Assembly (NCBI GenBank): GCA_026004675.1
Contig: BPJP01000013.1
Location: 1 to 64,000 of the forward strand
From: Gemmatales bacterium
GTDB taxonomy: Bacteria; Planctomycetota; Planctomycetia; Gemmatales; Gemmataceae
Reading direction: 5' to 3'
Length of the DNA: 64,000 nt
Part shown: positions 9,313 through 19,522 of the stretch, piece after piece
Layout: the number at the start of each line of letters is the position of its first letter
How positions within the stretch are numbered: the stretch's first letter is position 1
Notes under the pieces: generated by a model
The model's database searches: none
The model's input: the letters and a program-made list of their open reading frames with translations, nothing else
Told to the model about the DNA's origin: nothing
Program-made: the position numbers and the translations under genes

Positions 9313-11016
9313 TCAATAACCTACCGCGCAGCCATCTTTGCGAAACTCCGACCCCCCGTGGAGCATGTTCGTTTGCGGGTCGATCAGGATTCCCTGGTAG
9401 CCGCCGCTGTTGCGGGCGGTTCGACGCACTTGATGCCCGCGACGAAGCAGTTCCTTGACGATGGCATCCGAAATGCCTGGTTCGCAAACAGCAATGCCTC
9501 CCTTTCGGTCCGCAGGTCTGCCAGTGGGAGTCGAGGAGCCGAGGTGTTCGAATCGGGGCGCTTCTCCGGCCGCTTGCACGTCCATGCCGAAGTCGAGCAG
9601 ATTGACGAGAACTTGGACCTGCCCTTGCGGCTGCATGTCCCCTCCCATGACGCCAAAAACAAAAAACGGCTTGCCGTCTTTGGTGACCATCGAAGGAATG
9701 ATCGTATGAAACGGCCGTTTGTGAGGTTCGAGTCGATTGGGATGATTCTCCTCGAGGGCGAATAGGCTGCCCCGGTTCTGTAGCGCGAAGCCTAGGTTGC
9801 CTGGCACCATTCCCGAACCGAAACCGAAGTAGATGCTTTGGATCAGCGATACGCAATTGCGGTCCTTGTCGACGACCGTGAGGTAGACGGTATCCGATTT
9901 GCCAAGTCGGGGGTCGCCGGGTTCCAGGTCTGTCATCGCTTTTTCCATGTTGATGAGTTTGCGCCGCCGCTCGGCATATTTCTTGGAAATCAATTCCTTG
10001 ATCGGCACCTTGGCAAACTCCGGGTCAGCGTAATATCTGGCTCGGTCTTCATAAACCAGCTTCTTGGCTTCCAAAAACAGGTGCCAGTAATCAGGCGAAG
10101 TCGGTCCCAGTTTTTTCAGGTCATAATGCTCGAGAATGTTGAGCATTTGCAGCACGGCAATTCCCTGGCCGGGAGGCGGTATTTCCCACACTTCATAGCC
10201 TCGGTAGGTGGTGCTCACCGGTTCGACCCACGTCGACGAATGGTCGGCAAAGTCCTTGAGCGTAAACAGCCCGCCGTGCTTCTCCGAAAAGGCGACGATT
10301 TCTTTGGCGATGCTGCCCTTGTAGAAGGCATCACGCCCCTCTTTAGCGATGGTGCGGTACGTTTTTGCCAGGAACGAATTCTTGAAGACCTGGCCGCGCT
10401 TGGGTGCTCGACCGTCGATCAGGTAAGTCTTGGCGAAATCCGGCCGGTCGCCGTAGCGTTCACCGCCGCGCCAGCTATCGGCGATCACTTCGCTTACGGG
10501 AAAGCCATTTTCCGCATAACGGATCGTCGGCTCGAGAATCTGCTTAAACGACATGGTCCCGAAACGCTGCCTCAGCTGATCCCAACCGTCCGCGCATCCT
10601 GGCACGGACCAGGCCAGCGGGCCAGTCGCGGGGATGAATCTAAGTTTCTTGTCAAGAAAGAATCGGCGTGTGGCTTGATACGGCGCCCGGCCGCTGGCGT
10701 TGAGGCCATACAGCTTTTTCGTCTTGGCATCCCAGACGATGGCGTAAAGGTCTCCCCCGAGGCCGCACGACATCGGCTCGACCAGCCCCAAAGCGGCATT
10801 GACCGCAATGGCGGCGTCGACGGCGTTGCCCCCTTTCTGGAGAATGTCGAGACCGATCTGGGCGGCCAATGGCTGACTCGTCGCCACCATCCCGTTGGGT
10901 GCCATAACGACCGATCGCCCAGAGCGGAACGGCACACTTGGCGGCCGATCTCCCGCCATGGCCATCGCGGCGCTCATCCCCAATACCATTGCTGCAAGCA
11001 AAATTGTTTTGCACAT
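9313..11016 (-). CDS. ggt: Gamma-glutamyltransferase-family Ntn-hydrolase, secreted
   Basis: Periplasmic or secreted Ntn-hydrolase that cleaves gamma-glutamyl bonds, for example in glutathione. It has a signal peptide (residues 1-21, ending AMAMAG). The large subunit contains GLDILQKGGNAVDAAIAVNA and SCGLGGDLYAIVWD. The autoprocessing and catalytic Thr is most likely T376 in GKSDTVYLTVVDKDRN, where the cleaved small subunit would begin. FGSGMVPGNLGFALQNRG and PFHTIIPSM follow as in the family. The motif DTVYLTVVD is closer to the YwrD-type branch than to classical E. coli Ggt (TTHYSVVD), so transpeptidation versus simple hydrolysis, and the exact substrate, remain open. Length of 567 is normal. 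It is monocistronic as far as can be seen. Confidence 0.88.
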   Translation of the reverse strand: MCKTILLAAMVLGMSAAMAMAGDRPPSVPFRSGRSVVMAPNGMVATSQPLAAQIGLDILQKGGNAVDAAIAVNAALGLVEPMSCGLGGDLYAIVWDAKTKKLYGLNASGRAPYQATRRFFLDKKLRFIPATGPLAWSVPGCADGWDQLRQRFGTMSFKQILEPTIRYAENGFPVSEVIADSWRGGERYGDRPDFAKTYLIDGRAPKRGQVFKNSFLAKTYRTIAKEGRDAFYKGSIAKEIVAFSEKHGGLFTLKDFADHSSTWVEPVSTTYRGYEVWEIPPPGQGIAVLQMLNILEHYDLKKLGPTSPDYWHLFLEAKKLVYEDRARYYADPEFAKVPIKELISKKYAERRRKLINMEKAMTDLEPGDPRLGKSDTVYLTVVDKDRNCVSLIQSIYFGFGSGMVPGNLGFALQNRGSLFALEENHPNRLEPHKRPFHTIIPSMVTKDGKPFFVFGVMGGDMQPQGQVQVLVNLLDFGMDVQAAGEAPRFEHLGSSTPTGRPADRKGGIAVCEPGISDAIVKELLRRGHQVRRTARNSGGYQGILIDPQTNMLHGGSEFRKDGCAVGY

Positions 11017-11149
11017 GGTTCGACCTGCTAAACGTGGTGGACAAAGACCGCATCATACCAGGGGCGAATGGCGAAGGAAAGCGTGCAGCCATCACAGCGA
11101 ATGGTGATGCCAACTATCTGCAGAATGAGCTACGAAACGTTGGCAACGA

Positions 11150-12508
11150 TCATTCGTGCCTCAGCGCTTCGATGGGATCGAGCCGAGCGGCGCGGCGGGC
11201 CGGATACCAACCGAACAAAATGCCGACACCGACGGACACTCCCAATGACAAGAAAACGGAAGGGACATGCAACTTGGCGGGCAGGTTTCGGCCGCCGAAA
11301 TACCAGACGAGTGGGGGCAGGGCGAATACCACCAGAAGGCCGACAGCGACTCCTACCAAACCGCCCAGCGATGTCTGGGCGACAGCCTCGAGCAGGAATT
11401 GGCTGGTGATGTCGCGGCGTTTGGCCCCCAAGGCTCGGCGAATGCCGATTTCTCGAACGCGTTCGCTAACGGTTGCGAGCATGATGTTCATGATGCCGAT
11501 GCCGCCAACCACCAGAGAAATACTGGCGATCAAGACCAGAAGCATCTGGTAGCGATCCTTGGCGTTCTGTGCCTGGCGAAGTCGATCCAGCGGGATTGCC
11601 AATTCCCAATCCTGGCGTTCGTGTTTTTCCGCAAGGAGTTGACGGATCACTTCGGCAGTGGGGCGGACACGGTCCATATCCGCAACGGTCAAAGTAATCT
11701 GGCTGATTTCCACTTGTTCGCCGCGGCGCGATCCGGATTGGCGGATATAGATCACCTCGCCGAAGCGGGCATTGCACGTCGTCAGAGGGATGTAGAAATC
11801 TTTGTTGAAATCCTCAGCGGCCACGCTTCCGCCGGCACTTCCGACAGGCAGGCGTTCGCGGCAAACGCCGATGACCTTGAAAAGCTGTTCGCCGATGCGG
11901 ATGGTCTTGCCGATTGGATCATCAAACGGAAAGAAATGGCGGGCAACAGCATGCCCCAGGACGGCCACGTTGTTGCAGTATTTGTAGTCTTTGGCGTCGA
12001 AGAAACGGCCGCGTGCCATTTCGAGTTGGTTGACCTCGACATATTCGGGCGTTGTGCCCACGACCCGGCCATTGTACATCTCGGCCAGATAGCGCAATTC
12101 CTGAGGGAAAACGCGCATCGGTACCATGCGCGTGATAATGCCGCTCTGCATCATCGTCGCGATCCGCTCATAGTCGGTGCGCGTCAGTCCGAACGTGGCC
12201 ACAAAATTGCGACGTTGTGACGACGCGTCATCGGGAGGTTTGACGCTGCGAACGATGACATTGGTCGCGCCCATCCGTTCGATTTCGTCCAGCGCATCCT
12301 GCATGCTTCCTTCGCCGAAGGCCATCAGGGCGATGACGGCAGCGGTTCCGATGATGATGCCGAGCACCGATAAAAACGACCGCAACTTGTGCAGCCACAG
12401 GCTTCGCAACGCCAGGAGCAGCATGCGGCGGCTTTTTTCCCACAGCAGGATGCGCGCTGCCGGCGCTGCGACCAGACCGACGATCAGGATGAGCAGAAAC
12501 CAGTACAT
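11150..12508 (-). CDS. MacB/FtsX-type ABC transporter permease
   Basis: Integral membrane protein of 452 residues. A short hydrophobic helix (MYWFLLILIVGLVAAPAARI) precedes the MacB core: LRSLWLHKLRSFLSVLGIIIGTAAVIALMA, a periplasmic domain with GTTPEYVEVNQLEMARGRFF and DPIGKTIRIG, then three C-terminal helices introduced by GGIGIMNIMLATVSERVREI, the signature of this family. It ends PARRAARLDPIEALRHE, also typical. The leading extra helix is unusual. The ATG at 12508 is chosen because upstream sequence in the same frame is not family-like and overlaps the divergent accC promoter region. No ATPase or periplasmic adaptor is adjacent. Type VII ABC systems of this kind move lipoproteins or drugs, or transmit force; the substrate is unknown. 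Confidence 0.88.
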   Translation of the reverse strand: MYWFLLILIVGLVAAPAARILLWEKSRRMLLLALRSLWLHKLRSFLSVLGIIIGTAAVIALMAFGEGSMQDALDEIERMGATNVIVRSVKPPDDASSQRRNFVATFGLTRTDYERIATMMQSGIITRMVPMRVFPQELRYLAEMYNGRVVGTTPEYVEVNQLEMARGRFFDAKDYKYCNNVAVLGHAVARHFFPFDDPIGKTIRIGEQLFKVIGVCRERLPVGSAGGSVAAEDFNKDFYIPLTTCNARFGEVIYIRQSGSRRGEQVEISQITLTVADMDRVRPTAEVIRQLLAEKHERQDWELAIPLDRLRQAQNAKDRYQMLLVLIASISLVVGGIGIMNIMLATVSERVREIGIRRALGAKRRDITSQFLLEAVAQTSLGGLVGVAVGLLVVFALPPLVWYFGGRNLPAKLHVPSVFLSLGVSVGVGILFGWYPARRAARLDPIEALRHE

Positions 12509-12700
12509 CTTGCCTTGCCCTGCACAACAAGTCTCAAGAATGATTCTACCATGGGAGTTGGCTGGAAGCGAAACGATCCGAGGACATTCGTCGGACGCGG
12601 CGCCAATCCAGGGCATGGCTCCAGTCCAAACATTGCCAAGCCTGGGGATTTCTCTATCTATGGAAAAAACAACCAGGCCACTAATGCAATAGACGCCAAT

Positions 12701-14044
12701 ATGTTCCGACGCATTTTGATAGCGAATCGCGGCGAGATCGCCCTTCGAGTCATTCGCGCGTGCCACGATTTGGGAATCGAGGCGGTCGTTGTCTACAGCG
12801 AGGCGGATCGGGACGCTCCCTATTTGGAACTGGCCGACCGGAAGATTTGCATCGGTCCGGCGCCCGCGGTGGAAAGTTACCTGAAAATCGCCAACATCAT
12901 CAGTGCCGCGGAGCTGGCGGACGTGGAAGCGATCCATCCGGGGTACGGGTTTTTATCCGAGAATCCGCACTTTGCGGAGGTCTGCCGGGAATGCAAGATC
13001 GAATTCATCGGACCGCCCCAAGAAGCGATGAGGCGTCTGGGGAACAAGAGTGAAGCGCGTAAAATCGCTCAAAGTGCCGGTGTACCGGTGGTCCCCGGCA
13101 GCGAGGACGTCATCAAGGACGACGAAGAGGCGCTTCGTCTGGCACATGAGATGGGTTTTCCGGTCTTGATCAAGGCGGCAGCAGGGGGAGGCGGTCGCGG
13201 GATGCGGATCGCCAGCAACGATATCAGTTTGCGCACCGGGCTTAATGCCGCTCGCCAGGAAGCAGAGAATGCCTTCAAAGACGGTAGCGTTTATCTCGAA
13301 AAGTATCTGGAAAATCCTCGACATATCGAGGTGCAAATCCTGGCCGACCAGCATGGCAACGCGGTTCACCTGTTTGAGCGCGAGTGTTCGATTCAGCGAC
13401 GGCACCAAAAACTGGTGGAAGAAGCTCCGGCGCCCCGCCTGCCGCCGGACGTTCGTGAGCAAATGTGCCAGGCAGCTGTGCGATTGGTCCAGGCCGCCGG
13501 CTACCAGAATGCCGGCACCTGCGAATTCCTCGTCGACAAGGACAATCGCTTCTATTTCATCGAAGTCAATGCACGTATCCAGGTCGAGCATCCCGTAACG
13601 GAACTGGTTACTGGCGTGGACCTGGTGCAGGAACAGATTCGCGTTGCCGCCGGCGAGCCGCTCCGTTTCAAACAGACCGACATCACGCTTCATGGATCGG
13701 CCATTGAATGTCGGATCAATGCCGAGGATCCGTATGCCGGCTTTCGTCCGTCCCCTGGCCTCGTCACACGCTGGGATGTTCCCGGAGGTCCTGGCGTTCG
13801 CCTCGATTCCCATGTTACAGCTGGCTACCGTGTTCCACCCAATTATGATTCGCTTGTTGCCAAACTCTTGGCCCACCGCTCGAGCCGCCCGGAAACGCTC
13901 GCGGTCATGCGGCGGGCCTTGAAGGAGTTTCGCGTCGAAGGAATCAAAACCACCATTCCCCTCCACCGCGAAATCATGAACCAGTCGAGTTTCATCGAAG
14001 GAACGGTCGATACGGGCTTTATCGAACGCTATTGGAAGCATTGA
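12701..14044 (+). CDS. accC: Acetyl-CoA carboxylase, biotin carboxylase subunit
   Basis: Cytoplasmic ATP-grasp enzyme (447 residues) that carboxylates biotin on AccB, the first half-reaction of malonyl-CoA formation. Landmarks in order: FRRILIANRGEIALRVIRAC (N-terminal Rossmann), HPGYGFLSEN, the glycine loop KAAAGGGGRGMRI, HIEVQILAD, ERECSIQRRHQKLVEEAP, and the active-site block EVNARIQVEHPVTE, then RINAEDP. Length and domain order match stand-alone AccC, not the fused pyruvate or propionyl carboxylases. The ATG at 12701 is chosen as the start of homology. The usual accB neighbour is missing: the next gene downstream is a LOG-family protein 163 bases away. Confidence 0.95.
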   Translation: MFRRILIANRGEIALRVIRACHDLGIEAVVVYSEADRDAPYLELADRKICIGPAPAVESYLKIANIISAAELADVEAIHPGYGFLSENPHFAEVCRECKIEFIGPPQEAMRRLGNKSEARKIAQSAGVPVVPGSEDVIKDDEEALRLAHEMGFPVLIKAAAGGGGRGMRIASNDISLRTGLNAARQEAENAFKDGSVYLEKYLENPRHIEVQILADQHGNAVHLFERECSIQRRHQKLVEEAPAPRLPPDVREQMCQAAVRLVQAAGYQNAGTCEFLVDKDNRFYFIEVNARIQVEHPVTELVTGVDLVQEQIRVAAGEPLRFKQTDITLHGSAIECRINAEDPYAGFRPSPGLVTRWDVPGGPGVRLDSHVTAGYRVPPNYDSLVAKLLAHRSSRPETLAVMRRALKEFRVEGIKTTIPLHREIMNQSSFIEGTVDTGFIERYWKH

Positions 14045-14207
14045 TTCCGTCCGTGAGGGTTTTCAGCTTCGATTAGCTTCTCTGTTGGCGCATCCGGTAC
14101 GCCTCGTGTTGCCGGTATCGTTCCCATCCGCCTGTGCTTGCGAGTCTATGGTACCCTGATTATGATGAGCGCATCGGATATCCTGTCATCTCATTGTCGA
14201 GGACCTG

Positions 14208-14789
14208 ATGCGGCGATTATGCGTCTTTTGCGGTTCAAAAACAGGCAACCAGATCTATGCCTCCGCAGCGCTGCATTTTGCCCGTTTGATGTATGAGCAC
14301 GGCTGGGGATTGGTTTTCGGTGGCGGCCATGTGGGGTTGATGGGTGTCATTGCTGACGCCATGCTCGACCTCGGCGGCGAAGTCATCGGCGTCATTCCCC
14401 AGGCTCTTGTCGAACGCGAACTGGCCCATGAACGCGTCAAACAAATGCACATCGTCGCCGGGATGCACGAACGCAAGGCCCTGATGGCGGAATTGAGCGA
14501 CGGCTTTGTGGCCTTGCCGGGAGGCTATGGCACGCTCGAAGAATTGTTCGAGATCGTCTCGTGGGCGCAACTCGGTCTGCACCAGAAACCCATCGGTCTG
14601 CTCAATGTCGCCGGGTTTTTTGACCCTCTTTTGGAAATGCTACAGAGAATGGTCGACACGGGCTTTCTCAAAGAAAAGCATCGCCGCCTGCTACTTGACG
14701 CCAACGAATCGCACGAGTTGTTGGTTTTGTTGGAAAAGGCGCATGCGCTTCGCTCTGACGCCAGGCATGTCCGCTCCGATTTTCGCTAG
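14208..14789 (+). CDS. LOG-family protein (TIGR00730 type Rossmann-fold)
   Basis: Cytoplasmic Rossmann-fold protein of 193 residues. It shows CVFCGSKTGN at the N-terminus, GLVFGGGHVGLMGVIADA, and the diagnostic PGGYGTLEELFE at about residues 103-114, with the conserved MHERKALM before it. Members hydrolyse nucleoside 5-prime-monophosphates at the N-glycosidic bond, releasing ribose 5-phosphate; plant-like members make free cytokinins and bacterial members mostly act on AMP. Catalytic Arg and Glu are in place (HERKA, TLEE). It is followed 19 bases later by the FtsK/EssC-like gene on the same strand, suggesting one transcript, though no functional link between the two is established. Confidence 0.93.
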   Translation: MRRLCVFCGSKTGNQIYASAALHFARLMYEHGWGLVFGGGHVGLMGVIADAMLDLGGEVIGVIPQALVERELAHERVKQMHIVAGMHERKALMAELSDGFVALPGGYGTLEELFEIVSWAQLGLHQKPIGLLNVAGFFDPLLEMLQRMVDTGFLKEKHRRLLLDANESHELLVLLEKAHALRSDARHVRSDFR

Positions 14790-14808
14790 CCCAACGAGAC
14801 ACACGATC

Positions 14809-17800
14809 ATGACGCAAACGATTACCATGACGTCTCTTCCCAATGACGGCCAACCGGCAAGGAACCTTAGCGAGACGCAACGTCAAGCAGTCCGCGACGT
14901 CGTGGAACTTGCCAGGCAGCGTGCCATTGCTGAGGTCGAAATCGAATCGGCCTATCGGCAGGAGATGGACACGATCCTGCAAACGTTCGAGAAAAGGCAA
15001 CAGGAATTGCAGCAGACGTTTGATAGCCGTCGTGTTGCGATCCAACAGGAATATCAGCAGGTGCGTAAAGAGGCGATCGCCCGTTTCGATGCCGAGTATG
15101 GCGCCTTGGAAGCGGAGTACAAACAAACTCGCGACGACTTCGTTTTGCAATACGAAGCCGAACGGGAAGCCCTCGACCATGCGGCCCAGGAAGGGAGTTG
15201 GGAAGCGACTACGCTTTTTGACGCCGATCGCATCCGTATCGAAGAACGCCACAAAGAAACGATTAAGGTTACCACTGAAGCGCTAGAGCAGATCGATGTT
15301 TTGCAGAAGCAGGCGAAAGTTTTGCTGCAAGACTGGGTCGATGAGAACAGGGTGCCAGTCAAGCGGCGCCGCAAGACCGAGGAAGCCCATCTGGAACGTC
15401 TCCAACAAACCGTGCAAGATGCCGCTGCCCATCTTGAACAGTTGGAGGGGTTGACCATTCCGCGTTTGCTCAAGGGAGAGAAAATCGTCTGGCTATTCGT
15501 ACTGTTTTGGCTGGTGGCGTGTGCCGTTTTTGCCTTCGTCATGAAATTGCTGTTGGTGCTGGATGCCGTCGAAGTCAATGCCGCCGGCTGGCCGAAGCAC
15601 TGGTACATCTGGTTCGGCATCATGACGGTGACGATCGGCTTCGCGTGCACCATCACTCGTTTTTGGCTGGCGGCTGTAGGCCGCCAACAAATCGACGCGA
15701 TCTATCCCTCTTTTTGCGGCGCCCTGGCAGAAGCCCGCGCTTTGTGCAAACGCTGCCAGGAAGAAGATGCCGACTCTTATCAGCGCTTGAAAAAGGAATA
15801 CAGCGACCGGCATCAAAAGGAATTGGCCCGCATCAAACAACAACACCAGCAGAAAAGAGCCGCTTTGGAACGCCGGTACCAGCAGGACGTGCACGATACC
15901 GACCGGGACTATCGCCAGCGGCTGGCCGACATGAAAGAAGCACATGACGCCAATCTTGCCCGCATCGATGAGCATTATCGCCGCCTGATGGCCGATGCGT
16001 TGCGTGAGTTCAAAGCAGCCAGCCAGCAAGCGGAAACGGACAAGCAAACCGCCACTGCGAAGAGCCAAAATCGCTACGAACAGGCCTGGAAAGAATTGAT
16101 CCAGCGCTGGACAGAAGGACAGAAAAAACTCCAAGGCGTCGCTCGCAAGGTCAACACTTTGGGGCATAAACTTTTTCCGTCCTGGTCGGAGGTCGACTGG
16201 GATCAGTGGCATCCGCCTGTGGACCTGCCGCCAGGCATTCGCTTTGGACAGTTCACCTTCGATCTGAGCAAGATCAGCCACGGCGTTTCCGCGGATCCGC
16301 GTTTGCCGTTACTGGAACCATACCGCTTCGATTTGCCGGCCTTGTTGCCGTTTCCGCATCAGAGTTCGCTGTTGTTGCGGGCGGAAGGAGCGGGCCGCGA
16401 CAAAGCCGTCCAGACCTTGCGCGCTGTGATGCTCCGTTTTCTGACGACTCTTCCTCCTGGCAAAGTCCGTTTTACGATCATCGATCCGGTGGGCCTGGGT
16501 GAAAACTTCGCCGCCTTCATGCATCTGGCGGATTACAACGACGCTCTGGTCACCAACCGTATCTGGACGGAACCGACGCATATCGAACAGCGTCTGGCCG
16601 ATTTGACCGAGCACATGGAAACGGTGATTCAGAAATACCTTCGCAATCAATTCCGGACGATTGCGGATTACAACCGGATTGCAGGAGAGGTAGCCGAACC
16701 GTACCGTGTTTTGGTGGTGGCGAATTTTCCTGCCAACTTCACGGAACTGGCTGCCCGCCGACTGCTGAGCATCGCCGCCAGCGGTTCCAGTTGCGGGGTC
16801 TTTACGCTGATTTCGACCGATGGCAAACTTCCGTTGCCCCAGGATTTCGACATAAGGGACATCGAACAAAACAGCGTGACATTGATTTGGAACGGCGAGC
16901 AATTCAACTGGAAAGATAACGATTTCGGCCAGTGTCCTCTCGAGTTGGAGCAACCGCCCGGCGATCATACGTGCCTGCAAATCATGCATACGGTTGGCGC
17001 GAAGGCCAAAGAAGCCAGCCGGGTGGAGGTGCCATTCGAAGTGATCGCGCCGCCCGACGATCGCTGGTGGAGCAGCGACAGCCGGGGCGGAATCAAAGTT
17101 CCTCTTGGCAAAGCCGGCGCCACGAAGCTGCAAAATCTCGAGCTGGGGCAAGGCACATCGCAGCACGTTCTCGTCGCCGGCAAGACCGGTTCCGGCAAAT
17201 CGACGTTGCTGCACGCCCTTATCACCAACCTGGCTTTGCATTACAGCCCCGATGAAGTCGAGGTCTATTTGATCGACTTCAAAAAAGGGGTCGAATTCAA
17301 GACCTATGCCGTCCATCAGTTGCCTCATGCTCGTGTCGTCGCCATCGAAAGCGAACGCGAATTCGGCTTGAGCGTGTTGCAACGGCTCGACGCCGAACTG
17401 AAAGCGCGTGGCGAATTGTTCCGCTCGATGCGTGTCCAGGACATCCATGCCTACCGCAATGCCAATCCCGACGCGGTCATGCCGCGCATCCTGCTCATCG
17501 TTGATGAGTTTCAGGAGTTTTTTGTCGAGGACGACAAGATTGCCCAGGACGTCGCCTTGCTGCTGGATCGACTCGTTCGGCAAGGGCGGGCGTTCGGCAT
17601 CCACGTCCTGCTCGGCTCCCAGACTCTTAGCGGCGCCTATTCGCTGGCCCGCAGCACCATCGGGCAGATGGCCGTCCGCATCGCCTTGCAATGCAGCGAG
17701 GCCGATGCCGGCGTCATCCTGAGCGAAGACAACACCGCCGCTCGCCTCCTCTCTCGACCCGGCGAGGCCATCTACAACGACGCCAACGGCATGATGGAAG

Positions 17801-18799
17801 GCAATGATTTTTTTCCAGGTCGTCTGGCTCGACGACGGACAGCGCGAACGCTACCTCCAACGCATTCGCGAACTAGCCGCGCAAAAGCAAATCCAACGAC
17901 GCACCATGATCGTTTTCGAAGGCAATGTCCCTGCCGATGTCCGCAACAACGACCTGCTGCACGAAACATTGACATCGGCGCCCCGCAACGGACGGCGCTC
18001 ACGAAGCGACCGGGCCTGGCTCGGCGAAGCGATTGCCATCAAGGAGCCGACAGCCGCCGACTTCCGCCCCCAAACCGGTTCAAACCTCCTTTTGGTCGGC
18101 CAACAGGACGAAGCCGCTTTGTCGATCACGGCGATTTCCATGCTGAGCATCGCCGCACAACATTCTCGCAGCGATCCGCTTCGGTTCTACGTTCTGGATG
18201 GCACGCCGACCGATCACCCGCACGCCGGTTACCTTCGTCGCGTGCTGGAAAAAATGCCAGCAGAGTTCCTCCCTCCGCTTCTGGCTGAGCGGTACATCGG
18301 CGGCGTCCGCGAATTGCCGGAAATCATTGGGGAAATCAAAGCGGAAGTCGAGCGTCGTCATCAGGAGCACGACGCGGACGCCGGTCCCATTTACCTCGTT
18401 ATTTACAACTTGCAGCGTTTCCGCGACCTGCGCAAAGCGGAAGATGATTTCGGCTTCGGCATGGACGACAAGCCGGCCAACCCGGCACAACAATTCAGCG
18501 AAATTTTGCGTGACGGCTCCACGGTCGGTATCCACACCATCGCCTGGTGCGACTCGCTCAACAATGTTCAACGGACTCTGGACCGCCAAAGCCTGCGCGA
18601 GTTCGAAATGCGCGTGCTGTTTCAAATGAGCGCCGCCGATTCCAGCATCCTGATCGATACCCCGGCAGCCAGCAAGCTCGGCCTGTATCGCGCTCTTTTC
18701 TACCATGAAGAAACAGGCCAGATAGAGAAATTCCGCCCCTACTCGCTTCCTTCGGAAAGCTGGCTCGCCGAGGCAGCGCGGGCGCTTTCGCAAAAGTAA
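14809..18799 (+). CDS. FtsK/EssC-like membrane ATPase with long coiled coils (frameshifted)
   Basis: A large membrane ATPase of about 1329 residues once one extra base is ignored. Residues 1-220 form a charged Gln/Glu/Arg-rich coiled coil, followed by two transmembrane helices (about 227-252 and 267-290, centred on VWLFVLFWLVACAVFAFV and IWFGIMTVTIGFACTI) and a second coiled coil to about 450. The FtsK/SpoIIIE domain follows: Walker A AGKTGSGKST (about 790) and Walker B ILLIVDEFQEFF (about 895), then SQTLSG and GQMAVRIALQCSE. After the frame break the C-terminal domain has a degenerate P-loop LLLVGQQDEAA, as in the distal ATPase domains of EssC/EccC. A run of seven T at 17808-17814 should hold six to keep one frame (DFFQVVWLDDGQ). 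It resembles type VII secretion ATPases more than chromosomal FtsK, but no WXG100 gene is seen. Confidence 0.82.
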
Positions 18800-18808
18800 G
18801 GGTGTCAG

Positions 18809-19522
18809 CTATCGTTGAGCGAGGCGATAGCGAGTTTCTGCCTCCTGCCAGTTGATGTGGTTGAAGAATTTCTTGACGTAATCGGCCTTACGGTTCTGGT
18901 AATCGATGTAAAAAGCGTGTTCATAGACGTCGATGACCACGAGAGGAACGGCCATCCACAAAGGGCCGTGAGCGTGTTCATCGCTGACGACGTTGTAGAG
19001 TTTGCCGTTTACCGGATGGCGCACGAGCATGGCCCAGCCTGCCGCAGCCAGGGCGCTGTTCTGAAAATCATCCGCCCATTTTTCCACCGAGCCGAAACGC
19101 TTTTTCAAGGCCGCCGCCAAGGCTTTGCCAGGATCGGAGCCTCGCGGCGCCATGCCATCGAAGTACAGTTCGTGCAGGATCACGCTGTTTCCTTTGCTGG
19201 TCCGCGAACGCTGCAGGGCGCCGTAAGCGGCAGCATCGATAGCGGTTCCCGTCAGAACGCTTTGTTCCAGTTTCTTGTCGGCAGCCGAATATCCGCGCAA
19301 AGCCCCGCCGTAATGGGCCTGGTGGTGCGGTGCCATCTGCTCGGCGCTTAGAAAACCAGGTATGGCCCGGTGGCGCAGAGGCTTCAGCTTTCCGGTGACC
19401 AGACCGCTTTGCGAAAAATATCCCCCTTCCTCATCGGCGCCAGCCAGACCATTCGCGAAAAACGAACCGGCGATGGCACCTGACGATCTGAACAGAAATC
19501 GGCGACGTGTAGGCTCACTCAT
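18809..19522 (-). CDS. Exported Fe/Mn superoxide-dismutase-family protein
   Basis: A 237-residue SOD-family protein with an Arg-rich leader (TRRRFLFRSSGAIAGS), suggestive of Tat export. All four metal ligands expected in Fe/Mn SOD can be placed: His in MAPHHQAH (about 66), His in ILHELYFDGM (117), and Asp198 and His202 in IDVYEHAFYIDY. The C-terminus DYQNRKADYVKKFFNHINW is classic. Differences are notable: the normally invariant gateway Tyr after the first His cluster is absent (YGGALRG), and the Trp residues of the usual LFW and DVWEH blocks are Tyr. Superoxide dismutation is therefore likely but not certain. The ATG at 19522 overlaps the upstream GGDEF stop (ATGA), implying translational coupling. 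Confidence 0.83.
   Translation of the reverse strand: MSEPTRRRFLFRSSGAIAGSFFANGLAGADEEGGYFSQSGLVTGKLKPLRHRAIPGFLSAEQMAPHHQAHYGGALRGYSAADKKLEQSVLTGTAIDAAAYGALQRSRTSKGNSVILHELYFDGMAPRGSDPGKALAAALKKRFGSVEKWADDFQNSALAAAGWAMLVRHPVNGKLYNVVSDEHAHGPLWMAVPLVVIDVYEHAFYIDYQNRKADYVKKFFNHINWQEAETRYRLAQR

Noticed and set aside
18808..18831. Perfect 7-base inverted repeat GCTATCG/CGATAGC between the FtsK-like and SOD genes
   Set aside because: It lies within the last codons of the SOD gene and is not followed by a T-run on either strand, so I do not call it a terminator.
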